Source of the DNA: an uncultured Bdellovibrionales bacterium
GTDB lineage: Bacteria > Bdellovibrionota > FAC87 > UBA2466
Direction of reading: 5' to 3'
DNA: 21,822 nt
NCBI GenBank assembly: GCA_937903155.1
Contig: CALCZU010000134.1
Location: 1-21,822, forward strand
The position numbers and the translations under genes were made by a program. Under the pieces are notes generated by a model, which ran no database searches, had not been told where the DNA came from, and saw only the letters and a program-made list of their open reading frames with translations. This document shows positions 1 through 6,711 of this stretch, one piece after another. The first letter of the stretch is position 1. Each line of letters begins with the position of its first letter.

Positions 1-243
1 TTGGGATGTACCCATTTTCCTCTTTTAAAAGAAGAACTGAAGCAGGTTTTCAATCGGCCGATCTTATGGGTTGATTCGGGGCAAGCGATTGCAAGACGGG
101 TCCAAGAACTTTGTCAGTCACTGACGCCAGGAGGAACCGGCCTTCGCGTCTTTTGTTTGACTGAGCAAACGACAAAGTCAGAAGCACTCTACCAAAAACT
201 GACTGCTTCTTTTCGATTCTCGAACATAAAAATTCTTTCCTAA
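1..243 (+). CDS. murI: Glutamate racemase, C-terminal part (5' end outside window)
   Basis: The frame is open from the first base and ends with TAA at 241-243. The visible 80 residues start with LGCTHFPLLK, the conserved C-terminal catalytic-cysteine motif (GCTHF/Y) of Asp/Glu racemases, followed by WVDSGQAIARRV, matching the 'IDSG..iA+RV' stretch typical of MurI. MurI is cytoplasmic and interconverts L- and D-glutamate to supply D-Glu for peptidoglycan. The cysteine seen here would be the second of its two catalytic cysteines. The first base is not a start codon in practice: the TTG encodes the Leu before GCTH, so about two thirds of the gene lies upstream of the window. A hairpin about 40 bases downstream may terminate it. 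Confidence 0.9.
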   Translation: MGCTHFPLLKEELKQVFNRPILWVDSGQAIARRVQELCQSLTPGGTGLRVFCLTEQTTKSEALYQKLTASFRFSNIKILS

Positions 244-281
244 AATTCTCCACAACGATATAAAGACATGCAGAAGTATTA

Positions 282-320
282 CCGCGAATGCCTTTAATGA
301 CAGGCCAATCGCGGACTTTT
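282..320 (+). terminator. Possible intrinsic terminator of murI
   Basis: CCGCGA at 282-287 pairs with TCGCGG at 309-314, and inside it GCCT (290-293) pairs with AGGC (302-305), leaving an 8-base loop. The stem is followed by ACTTTT. The stem is interrupted and the T-run is short, so this is a moderate call. It sits 39 bases after the murI stop and just before the arsR promoter. Confidence 0.4.
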
Positions 321-330
321 AAATATAAAT

Positions 331-376
331 TTGACGGGGCACATGTTCTCATCTAAACATATGCTCATATGAGAAC
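331..376 (+). promoter_or_regulatory. Promoter and candidate ArsR operator overlapping the regulator's start codon
   Basis: TTGACG at 331-336 is a 5/6 match to a -35 box. A weak -10 candidate, TAAACA at 354-359, lies 17 bases downstream. Two nested symmetries cover the -10 region and the start. The outer arms are GTTCTCAT (345-352) and ATGAGAAC (369-376). The inner one is CATATG-CT-CATATG (358-371). The right outer arm begins with the ATG of the regulator gene, and there is no Shine-Dalgarno sequence before it. ArsR/SmtB dimers typically bind AT-rich imperfect inverted repeats of this kind and autorepress. Binding by this protein is inferred. Confidence 0.55.
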
Positions 377-710
377 TTCTAATGTCTACTCGCAGTTAGA
401 GAGCCAAATCCACGGAAAAGGGTTTGAAAAAAAATTTTTATTACTCTCCGAGACCTTCCGTACTTTGGGAGATTTTTCGCGGGTCCAAATCGTTTACGCA
501 CTTTCCAAAGGCGAATTGTGTGTGAGCGAAATTGCAGAGCTTTTGAAGATGAGTCCCTCGGCGGTCAGCCACCATCTTCGAACTCTGAGAAATCTAAAAT
601 TGGTCACCGTCCGACGGGACCATCGAACCATGTTTTATTCTTTAGATGACGAGCATATTGAGCGACTTCTCGACGAAGGCATGGAGCACGTTGAGGACTT
701 ATTACAATGA
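369..710 (+). CDS. ArsR/SmtB-family metal-sensing transcriptional repressor
   Basis: A 113-residue winged-helix protein. Residues about 25-92 form the DNA-binding domain, with ELCVSEIAELL and the recognition helix SPSAVSHHLRTLRNLKLV, which closely follows cyanobacterial SmtB as remembered. The last helix contains D94-x-H96, H107 and D110, with the spacing of the alpha-5 zinc site of SmtB (Asp-x-His, His 11 later, Glu 3 later). One cysteine, C51, is at the alpha-3 position, but the second Cys of the CVCD site is Ser. This points to a Zn(II)-type (alpha-5) sensor rather than an arsenic or cadmium thiolate sensor; the metal is inferred. ATG 369 has no Shine-Dalgarno and lies inside a palindrome close behind a candidate -10 box, so the mRNA may be nearly leaderless. 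Its stop overlaps the start of the downstream permease (ATGA), implying one operon and translational coupling. Confidence 0.88.
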   Translation: MRTSNVYSQLESQIHGKGFEKKFLLLSETFRTLGDFSRVQIVYALSKGELCVSEIAELLKMSPSAVSHHLRTLRNLKLVTVRRDHRTMFYSLDDEHIERLLDEGMEHVEDLLQ

Positions 711-2593
711 AAAAAATATTTTTAATTCTTTTTTGCACTGCCTTCCTGTTCGCAGCGGAAGAAGAACAAAGCCCTCGGTTTATCGTCCATATTTTAGATT
801 ATCTCGCGATTGATTATCCCGGAGCGGTTCAAAACGGTAAGGTGATCGAGGCTGCAGAATATGCAGAGCAAGTTGAATTCGCAAAAGAGGCCATTCGAAT
901 GGTCGAAGCCATTCCTACTTTAAAAGGGAATCAAGAACTTGTCTCCAATCTTAAAAAATTACAAAGTAAGGTACTTGCGAAAGCCGATGAAAAAGAAATC
1001 GCAGAACTCTCTCGCGTTTGTGAAAAAATCGTTATTTCTTCGCAAGGCATTGAAATGTCTCCTCGCAAATGGCCGAGTCTTGCAAAAGGTAAAAAACATT
1101 TCGAGCAAAACTGTGCGCAATGTCATGGGCAAACCGGACACGGAGATGGGCCTTCCGGAGGAAGTCTTGACCCCAAGCCTGCCGATTTTCACGCTGCCAG
1201 AGCTCACCAAATGTCTCCTTTCCAATATTATAATAGTATTCGTTTAGGGGTGCCCGGAACCGCGATGGCAGCATTTCCTAACTTCTCGGATGCAGAGATT
1301 TGGGATCTTGCATTTTACGCAGCGTCTTTAAAGTATTCAGCTTACGCTCCTTCTCAAGCGTCGACAGAGCCATTGACATTGAGCGCACTTGCGTCTCATT
1401 CGGACGAAGCTTTGTTGGCAGACAATTCTCTCGGATCTTCTGCTGATAAAAAATTAAAGCTTATTCAGGGCAGAACCTATCAGGCCTCGGACAATATTGA
1501 TTATCAAAATCTTGATTTTGCAAAAAGCCAGCTCGTCTTAAGCGTTACGAAATATTCTCAAAAAGACTTTAGAGGGGCAAAAGAGGCCGCTATCGCTGCT
1601 TATCTTGAGGGCATTGAACCCATCGAAGCTCGACTCAGAAATAGCGATTCAAATTTAACAATCCAGATTGAAAAAACGATGGCCGATTTCCGAAATGGAA
1701 TTTCGCAAGAAGTTTCGGTTGACCGTCTCGAAGAATTAAAATTCCAAGTCGATAAGAAACTTGAAGAAGCGAGAAATGTTCTTGCGAACTCTAAAACGAG
1801 TCCGTGGGTCATTGGCTCGTTGGCGGGAGGAATTTTCTTACGAGAAGCTTTTGAAGCGGTTTTAATTCTAATTACTCTTTTGGGAGTCATTCGGTCGATT
1901 GGCATCAAAGGAGCTGCAATTTATATTCACGGCGGATGGATAGCGGCCGTTCTTGTAGGAGTAGTGACTTGGTTTTTCTCTGGCTGGTTAATGCAAATGA
2001 GTGGGGCGACGCGAGAATTACTCGAAGGGATCGTGTCGTTGATGGCCGTCTTTATTTTACTCTATTTCGGATTTTGGCTTCACCGCAAGACTGAAATGGG
2101 AAAGTGGAGAGCTTTTATCAATAAGACGGTAGAAACGGCAGTTGCGAAACGGCGTTTAATTGGACTCGGCTTTGTCGCTTTTATGGGAGTTTTTCGAGAG
2201 GCATTTGAAACGGTTTTGTTTTTAAGGGCGTTGCTTCTGGAAGTGGGCGAAGCGGGCGAACAGAGCTTATACTCAGGAGTTGCGATGAGCCTTCTCATCG
2301 TCATTATTTCCTCTGCGATTGCGATTCGAATGAGCGCGCGACTTCCGATTCGTCAATTGTTTGCGGTTTCTTCTTTTGTGATGGCGTTTCTCGCTTTTAT
2401 TTTGATTGGCAAAGCGGTTCACTCTTTCCAAGAGACCGGTTTGATTCCAATGACGCATTTACCGATAGGATTTAGATTTGACGTGCTAGGGATTTTTCCA
2501 ACGTACCAAACACTCTTGCCTCAAATCGTTTTACTGTCGGTATGCCTTCTGTTTTGGTGGAATTCTAAGCAAAACCTAAAAAAACCTGCGTAA
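707..2593 (+). CDS. Cytochrome c-FTR1 fusion iron permease
   Basis: A 628-residue protein with a signal peptide (residues 1-16, cleaved near AFLFA). A periplasmic region of about 350 residues follows, and then a C-terminal membrane domain from about 367 with roughly seven helices. The heme c motif CAQCH is at 136-140, and M187 in GVPGTAM is a likely axial ligand. The membrane part has two REAFE motifs (379-383 and 497-501), variants of the REGLE iron-binding motif of FTR1 permeases, each in a transmembrane helix. FTR1 proteins import ferric iron after oxidation of ferrous iron; a fused cytochrome may accept the electron, as suggested for bacterial FTR1 systems. A helical stretch at about 260-360 links the domains and resembles the extracytoplasmic region of such fusions. 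ATG 707 overlaps the arsR stop and has GAGGA nine bases upstream. No ferroxidase or cupredoxin partner is visible in the window. Confidence 0.88.
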   Translation: MKKIFLILFCTAFLFAAEEEQSPRFIVHILDYLAIDYPGAVQNGKVIEAAEYAEQVEFAKEAIRMVEAIPTLKGNQELVSNLKKLQSKVLAKADEKEIAELSRVCEKIVISSQGIEMSPRKWPSLAKGKKHFEQNCAQCHGQTGHGDGPSGGSLDPKPADFHAARAHQMSPFQYYNSIRLGVPGTAMAAFPNFSDAEIWDLAFYAASLKYSAYAPSQASTEPLTLSALASHSDEALLADNSLGSSADKKLKLIQGRTYQASDNIDYQNLDFAKSQLVLSVTKYSQKDFRGAKEAAIAAYLEGIEPIEARLRNSDSNLTIQIEKTMADFRNGISQEVSVDRLEELKFQVDKKLEEARNVLANSKTSPWVIGSLAGGIFLREAFEAVLILITLLGVIRSIGIKGAAIYIHGGWIAAVLVGVVTWFFSGWLMQMSGATRELLEGIVSLMAVFILLYFGFWLHRKTEMGKWRAFINKTVETAVAKRRLIGLGFVAFMGVFREAFETVLFLRALLLEVGEAGEQSLYSGVAMSLLIVIISSAIAIRMSARLPIRQLFAVSSFVMAFLAFILIGKAVHSFQETGLIPMTHLPIGFRFDVLGIFPTYQTLLPQIVLLSVCLLFWWNSKQNLKKPA

Positions 2594-2613
2594 AGTACGC
2601 CGTCATGAATAAT

Positions 2614-2715
2614 GCCGTCGTTGCGAGGAGCGAAGCGACGAAGCAATCTCGCTGCAAAAGAGCGCTCATGTTATCAGCGAGATTGCTTCGTCGCTTCGCT
2701 CCTCGCAACGACGGC
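2614..2715. repeat. Perfect 41-bp inverted repeat (REP/MITE-like palindrome)
   Basis: The left arm 2614-2654 and right arm 2675-2715 are exact reverse complements over 41 bases, separated by a 20-base loop. The arms contain the motif TTGCGAGGAGCGAAGCGACG. The element fills the gap between two convergent genes, ending 7 bases before the hydrolase stop codon. It could act as a two-way terminator or mRNA stabiliser. One arm recurs at 9465-9510. Related 'TTGCGAG...GAAGCAATCTC' palindromes are, to my recollection, scattered in intergenic DNA of many bacteria. Confidence 0.9.
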
Positions 2716-2722
2716 GATCAAA

Positions 2723-3544
2723 TCATTTTCTTTTCTTTAAATGTCTCTGGATCCAGATTCCAAGAAGAGGAAAAAACTGTTCTTTGCAAAGATCGTTGTG
2801 AAGTTCGTGGAAACCCTCGGGGATGAAATGCAGCGTCTTCTCCTTCGAGGCGAAGTGCTTTAGAATATCGAAACTTCCCACAGGCAAAATAATGCGGTCA
2901 TGAGTGCCATGAATAATCATGACTGGGCAACTGACTTGGGCCGCGATTTCAGGAAGAACTTCCATCGCGTTGAGAATTTCCACTCCTTGTTTTACCGTGT
3001 TGGTGTGGCAGCAGAGCGGGTCACTTTTGTAGTCTTGGCAAACTTTGAGATCTCTCGAAACCGGAGCGCCAATGCCTTCGGGCATTCTGAGTTTGGGTAA
3101 AAGGCGATTCAAAATTCTTCCTGCAGCGATTTTAAACGCAGACACACCTTCACCGACCTTGTAAGCGGGTGCCGTTAAAATAAGTCCTTGAAGCGCTTTG
3201 CTGTAGTGAGATGCGAAATAAATTGCAATTAAGCCACCTAGGCTATGGCCTAAAACAAAAAGGGGTAGGTGGGAAAGCTCTCGGCAAATCCAAGTGTAAA
3301 CTTGGACACAATCCTGTACGTAGTCTGCGAATCCTTCGACGTATTGACGGATGCCACCGCTCCGACCAGCGCCGCGCAAATCAAAACGAACCACTTCATA
3401 ACCGAGCTTATTCAACGCTTGAATCGTGTTGAGGTGTCTTCCCGAATGCTCGCAGATTCCATGAACCATCATCACGCGAGCAATGGCTTCGCCCTCAGCT
3501 GGGTGAAGCCATACTGCAAGTTGTCCGACCGAAAAAGATTTCAT
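2723..3544 (-). CDS. Alpha/beta hydrolase, monoacylglycerol lipase-like (serine aminopeptidase S33 type)
   Basis: A 273-residue protein without signal peptide or membrane segment. It shows the alpha/beta-hydrolase order: the oxyanion motif HGICEHSGRH (from 29), the nucleophile elbow GHSLGG with Ser101, Asp216 in HGTHDRIILP, and His246 in EGFHELHND. The early HG..EHS.RY/H motif is typical of the monoglyceride lipase and lysophospholipase group, so an acyl ester substrate is likely but unproven. It starts 15 bases after the rodZ stop in the same direction, so it is probably the last gene of the TPR-rodZ unit. No Shine-Dalgarno is visible before ATG 3544. That gap is instead occupied by a 15-base sequence also found at 19763-19777. 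Confidence 0.85.
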   Translation of the reverse strand: MKSFSVGQLAVWLHPAEGEAIARVMMVHGICEHSGRHLNTIQALNKLGYEVVRFDLRGAGRSGGIRQYVEGFADYVQDCVQVYTWICRELSHLPLFVLGHSLGGLIAIYFASHYSKALQGLILTAPAYKVGEGVSAFKIAAGRILNRLLPKLRMPEGIGAPVSRDLKVCQDYKSDPLCCHTNTVKQGVEILNAMEVLPEIAAQVSCPVMIIHGTHDRIILPVGSFDILKHFASKEKTLHFIPEGFHELHNDLCKEQFFPLLGIWIQRHLKKRK

Positions 3545-3547
3545 AGT

Positions 3548-3562
3548 GACGTATCGTTGTCA
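3548..3562. repeat. 15-base repeat fragment over the rodZ stop codon
   Basis: GACGTATCGTTGTCA here is identical to 19763-19777, where it leads into the TTGTCATTGCGAG arm of a palindromic element. It covers the rodZ stop (3560-3562) and occupies the space where a ribosome-binding site for the hydrolase gene would be expected. It may be a decayed end of the same repeat family, or chance. Confidence 0.3.
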
Positions 3563-4630
3563 GTTCTGCGATGGGGTCTCTTTCGCAGCATCACTCTCAG
3601 TTTTTTCTGGAGAAGCGACTTTTCTTTTCAAAGGATCTTGAGGAAATCGGGCGTTATTGGGAAATACGAACTGTCGAATCGTGCCGTCAATTTTAGCTCC
3701 GTCGGACTTTTCCCCGTTGTGCACAATTTCGGCACCGCTTGAATTTCCAAGAACAATCTTAAATTTCTCGTTTGCTGAAAAAGAGTAATCCCCAGGTTCT
3801 AGAATCTTTTGGACCGGTGAAGACGAATCGATGACGACTTTCGACCAGGATTTATTTTTCACTTTCACTGTAATGACGTGGTTCGAAGCTTCTGAAGGAT
3901 TTGCGACAGTCGCAACCTGATTTTCTGGATGGGCTTGCTCTGTATGAGTCGTAACCTCTTTTGCGATTGCGGGTGCTACCGCAACGGGAACCGCTTCTTT
4001 GACCACCTCTTTGGTGGCCTCGGCCGGGACGCTCGCAGCATCGGCAAGTGCCCCCGTATTTTGTTCGGGGCTTGCGGCTTTTTCGACGAGCGATTTCACA
4101 GACTCGTGAGACTCGGCAGCTATTGGACTTTTAATTTGAACTTGCGAATCTTTACGAAGTTTAAGAACCACAGGAACGGCAATCAAGGCAATTACAGCAA
4201 AGCCCGTACCGATCCAAACCTTAGGAGGAGTTGTTTTTTTAGGAAGTTCATACGCGAGCGTTTGCTCTTCACTCTCCGGTTCGAGAGGGGTTTCGGTGAC
4301 TGCTGTGGCGGTAAATTCGCTCGTACTGGAAGGCAATTCTTCTTCGACGATGACTTCATCTTCGACTGGCAAAGGCTGCGAAGCGGGTACAGGTTGCGGA
4401 TGCATCTCTTGGCGATAGTGCTCGATGACAGCGTTGGGTTCCAATCCGACGTAGCGAGAGTAAGCTATCAAAAATCCGCGAATGAACGGCTCTGCAGGAA
4501 GCGCTTTCCAATTTCCTTGCTCCATCATTTGGAGACTTTTGATGTGGATTTTTGTGATCGAGGCAATTTCTTCCAAAGCGATGCCTCGCTCCTCTCGTTG
4601 AGATTTTAAAAATGAACCTAAGTTGTCCAT
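3560..4630 (-). CDS. rodZ: RodZ-like cell-shape protein (HTH, single membrane helix, C-terminal DUF4115)
   Basis: A 356-residue bitopic protein. Residues 1-75 form a helix-turn-helix of the RodZ type (LGSFLKSQREERGIALEEIA, then PAEPFIRGFLIAYSRYVGL). An acidic, proline-rich linker covers 76-135. One transmembrane helix lies at about 137-157. A low-complexity Ala/Glu/Val-rich periplasmic linker follows, and then a beta-rich domain at about 250-330 (HVITVKVKNKSWSKVVID) that fits DUF4115. RodZ binds MreB through its cytoplasmic HTH domain and links it to the wall elongation machinery; this HTH domain is used for protein contacts rather than gene regulation. The gene follows a PilF-like TPR lipoprotein at 44 bases, an arrangement known next to rodZ in other proteobacteria. 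No strong Shine-Dalgarno is seen before ATG 4630. The gene is on the minus strand and mreB is not in the window. Confidence 0.87.
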   Translation of the reverse strand: MDNLGSFLKSQREERGIALEEIASITKIHIKSLQMMEQGNWKALPAEPFIRGFLIAYSRYVGLEPNAVIEHYRQEMHPQPVPASQPLPVEDEVIVEEELPSSTSEFTATAVTETPLEPESEEQTLAYELPKKTTPPKVWIGTGFAVIALIAVPVVLKLRKDSQVQIKSPIAAESHESVKSLVEKAASPEQNTGALADAASVPAEATKEVVKEAVPVAVAPAIAKEVTTHTEQAHPENQVATVANPSEASNHVITVKVKNKSWSKVVIDSSSPVQKILEPGDYSFSANEKFKIVLGNSSGAEIVHNGEKSDGAKIDGTIRQFVFPNNARFPQDPLKRKVASPEKTESDAAKETPSQN

Positions 4631-4674
4631 AGATAGTTAGCTTTTAAAGGGAAAGTTCGTTTGGGTCTACTCAT

Positions 4675-5454
4675 TTATTGGAGGTATTTGAGAACCTCAT
4701 TGGAACGATCCACGTAAGGGCCGTTTTTGTGTTTTTCGATTAGCTTTTCAAAATGGGCTTTCGCGACATTGCGTTTTCCCAATTTCATTAAGGCAAGACC
4801 CAATTTGTACTGACTCTCGTCGAAAAGAGGGCAGTTGGTAGTCGCTTTTTCAAAATATTCGACTGCCTTTTGGTAATTTTTTTCTTTTGCGTAAACATCA
4901 CCCAAATTCTTTTGCGCGAGGCAAAACTCCGGCGACAATTCGAGCGCTTTCTGATGATTCACTTTGGCGCGAGTCGCATTCCCTAATTTGAAATAGGCAG
5001 CCCCCATATTGGTGTAAGCATTTTCGGGCGTCGCGTATTTTTCATTGCTAATTGCTTTTTCAAAATAGGCGATCGCTTCATGATGTCTCTCTTGGCGGTT
5101 GTACAAGACGCCGAGGTTGTTCATGACTTCGGGATAAGCGGGATTAATTGAAAGCGCTTTTTTAAAAGCTTCTTCAGACTTTTGGAATCGTTTTGTTTCC
5201 ATGTAAACCAAACCCAAATGATTGTAGGCAGCCGCTAAATTCGGATCGGCCTGCAACGCGTTTTGTGTCGACTCAAGCGATTTACTAAATTGTCTTTGGC
5301 TGTACTGGTCGACTGCGAGTTGAAGATAGATTTTCGCTTTTTCACCTTCTTTGGCCGTTTGTGAAGGCATCTGTGCACAACTTATTAATACGAACGAACA
5401 TACTGCAGTGAGTAAAATAAAAGAGAGGCGAAGCGATTTGAGTGAAACTTGCAT
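4675..5454 (-). CDS. TPR-repeat lipoprotein, PilF/PilW-like
   Basis: A 259-residue protein with a lipoprotein signal (LISC, acylated Cys26), followed by about six tetratricopeptide repeats from about residue 40 to the end (for example AAYNHLGLVYMETKRFQKSEEAFKKAL and the matching NLGDVYAKEKNYQKAVEYFEKA unit). Ala follows the cysteine, consistent with outer-membrane sorting. PilF/PilW proteins of this build help assemble the type IV pilus secretin, and the gene often sits upstream of rodZ. The same order here supports that family, but TPR lipoproteins are common and no pilus gene is present, so the function stays open. It is the first gene of the minus-strand unit. A TATACT box ends only six bases before the ATG. 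Confidence 0.8.
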   Translation of the reverse strand: MQVSLKSLRLSFILLTAVCSFVLISCAQMPSQTAKEGEKAKIYLQLAVDQYSQRQFSKSLESTQNALQADPNLAAAYNHLGLVYMETKRFQKSEEAFKKALSINPAYPEVMNNLGVLYNRQERHHEAIAYFEKAISNEKYATPENAYTNMGAAYFKLGNATRAKVNHQKALELSPEFCLAQKNLGDVYAKEKNYQKAVEYFEKATTNCPLFDESQYKLGLALMKLGKRNVAKAHFEKLIEKHKNGPYVDRSNEVLKYLQ

Positions 5455-5460
5455 CTTTTA

Positions 5461-5466
5461 AGTATA
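5461..5466 (-). promoter_or_regulatory. -10 box (TATACT) directly before the TPR lipoprotein gene
   Basis: Read on the minus strand, TATACT (5/6 to TATAAT) is followed by TAAAAG and then ATG 5454. Transcription would start at or next to the A of the ATG, giving a leaderless message; no Shine-Dalgarno is present. The matching -35 is poor (TTCTAA at 17 bases). Confidence 0.35.
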
Positions 5467-5469
5467 ACC

Positions 5470-5504
5470 GCTCCCCGCTCTCATTAGAAGCTTCTTAGGG
5501 GAGC
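5470..5504. promoter_or_regulatory. Nested palindrome in the divergent TPR/xylF intergenic region
   Basis: GCTCCCC (5470-5476) and GGGGAGC (5498-5504) are inverted and enclose the perfect 10-base palindrome AGAAGCTTCT (5486-5495). It lies just upstream of the TATACT box of the minus-strand gene. It could be an operator or an mRNA hairpin; no protein is implicated. Confidence 0.3.
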
Positions 5505-5571
5505 ATGTTTGATGCGACGAGTTAGATCTGCGTCAAACCTAACCAAAGCTCATTTAGAACCTGACTGAACC

Positions 5572-5600
5572 TTGACTTCTGAAGTCAACTTTCCTTTAAT
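5572..5600 (+). promoter_or_regulatory. xylFGH promoter with palindromic operator over the -35 box
   Basis: TTGACT (5572-5577) and TTTAAT (5595-5600) each match the sigma-70 consensus in 5 of 6 positions and are 17 bases apart. The -35 box is the left end of the 17-bp palindrome TTGACTTCtGAAGTCAA (5572-5588), an obvious place for a repressor to block polymerase. Transcription would start about 50 bases before xylF. No regulator gene lies next to it. Confidence 0.65.
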
Positions 5601-5659
5601 CCGCCGAGACAATTTTAGACAGGTTTTGAGAACTCTCGCAATTTATTAAAGGTGGTAAT

Positions 5660-6703
5660 ATGAATATATTCAAATATATAAGGTCGTTTTCTGGGATTTT
5701 TATTCTCGCATTTTTAATGGTTCATTGCACTCGCACCGAGAGTCCTAGCACCCAAAGCGGTGTGAAACCCATTCGATTGGGATTTGTACTCGCCACTCTA
5801 AATGAAGAGCGCTATGCAAAAGACAGAAAGTATTTTGAAGACTTCGCTAAAACTCAAGGCGCTGAAGTCGAGTTCGCTGCCTGCGACGATAAAGTCGATA
5901 GACAAACAGCAAAAGTCGAAACCCTGCTTTCTAAGAAAATTGATGCTCTTGTCATTCAGCCGGTGAATGGAGAAGCTGCGAGTTCAATCGTTCAGCTTGC
6001 AAAAAAAGATGGCGTCCCGGTGGTGGCTTACGATCGCATCATTAAGAATGCGGATATCGATGCTTACGTCACCCAAGATAGCTTTAAAGTCGGAGTTCTG
6101 CAGGCCGAAGCCGCGGTCAAAGCTACTCAAGGAAAAGGAAATTACATTATTTTGATGGGCGAAGCCGGTCACTCCGTTGCGGATGAAATCACTCGTGGAG
6201 TTCTATCGGTCCTCGAAAAAAATCCTGGAATTCATATTGTCGTAAAACAAAATCACCCTGGGTGGGCGACCTCTCTCGCATTGGCCACGGTTGAAAATGC
6301 GTTAACAAAATACAAAAATAATATCGCTGCGATCCTCGCGAATAATGACGGAATGGCTTTGGGCGCGATTCAAGCGCTGGAAGAGCAGAAGCTTTCTGGA
6401 AAAGTTTTTGTTGCTGGAGCAGACGCGGATCTCACAGCGGTAAAAAATCTTGTGAAAGACAAACAATCTCTTACTATTTTGAAAGGGATTAAACCACTCG
6501 CAGAAGCTGCCGTAACAGCCGCCTTGCAACTCGCCCGAAAACAGCCACTCACTTCAGACAGTAAGAAAAATAATGGACTGAAAGATATCTCCGTGATCAA
6601 CACGCCGGTTTCTGCCGTAAATAAAGAAAACATCAAAGCAGAAGTGATTGATAACGGTTTCCACAGTTCGGAAGACGTTTACGGAAAGAACCCAAAATCT
6701 TGA
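5660..6703 (+). CDS. xylF: Xylose-type sugar ABC transporter, substrate-binding protein
   Basis: A 347-residue protein of the ribose/xylose periplasmic-binding family. An N-terminal hydrophobic segment ends at Cys23 (FLMVHC), so it is probably a lipoprotein, although His before the Cys is an atypical lipobox. The mature part follows E. coli XylF closely: LNEERYAKDRKYF, VIQPVNGEAASSIV, VPVVAYDRIIKNADIDAYV, ILANNDGMALGAIQAL, GADADLTAVK and NNGLKDISVINTPVSAV. The C-terminal NNGLKD...TP stretch is especially characteristic of XylF. It would capture xylose or a related pentose in the periplasm and deliver it to XylGH. AAAGGTGG lies just before ATG 5660. The gene overlaps or abuts xylG. No xylose isomerase or xylulokinase gene is in the window, so the sugar is inferred from family resemblance only. 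Confidence 0.88.
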   Translation: MNIFKYIRSFSGIFILAFLMVHCTRTESPSTQSGVKPIRLGFVLATLNEERYAKDRKYFEDFAKTQGAEVEFAACDDKVDRQTAKVETLLSKKIDALVIQPVNGEAASSIVQLAKKDGVPVVAYDRIIKNADIDAYVTQDSFKVGVLQAEAAVKATQGKGNYIILMGEAGHSVADEITRGVLSVLEKNPGIHIVVKQNHPGWATSLALATVENALTKYKNNIAAILANNDGMALGAIQALEEQKLSGKVFVAGADADLTAVKNLVKDKQSLTILKGIKPLAEAAVTAALQLARKQPLTSDSKKNNGLKDISVINTPVSAVNKENIKAEVIDNGFHSSEDVYGKNPKS

Positions 6704-6711
6704 TCGACGCG

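Noticed and set aside
2605..2826. Plus-strand open frame of 73 codons across the first repeat
   Set aside because: It is created by the palindrome and by the antisense of the hydrolase 3' end; there is no ribosome-binding site or family resemblance.
3929..4609. Long (226-codon) plus-strand frame opposite rodZ
   Set aside because: Composition is Arg/Phe/Cys-rich, as expected of an antisense frame; rodZ on the other strand has clear domains.
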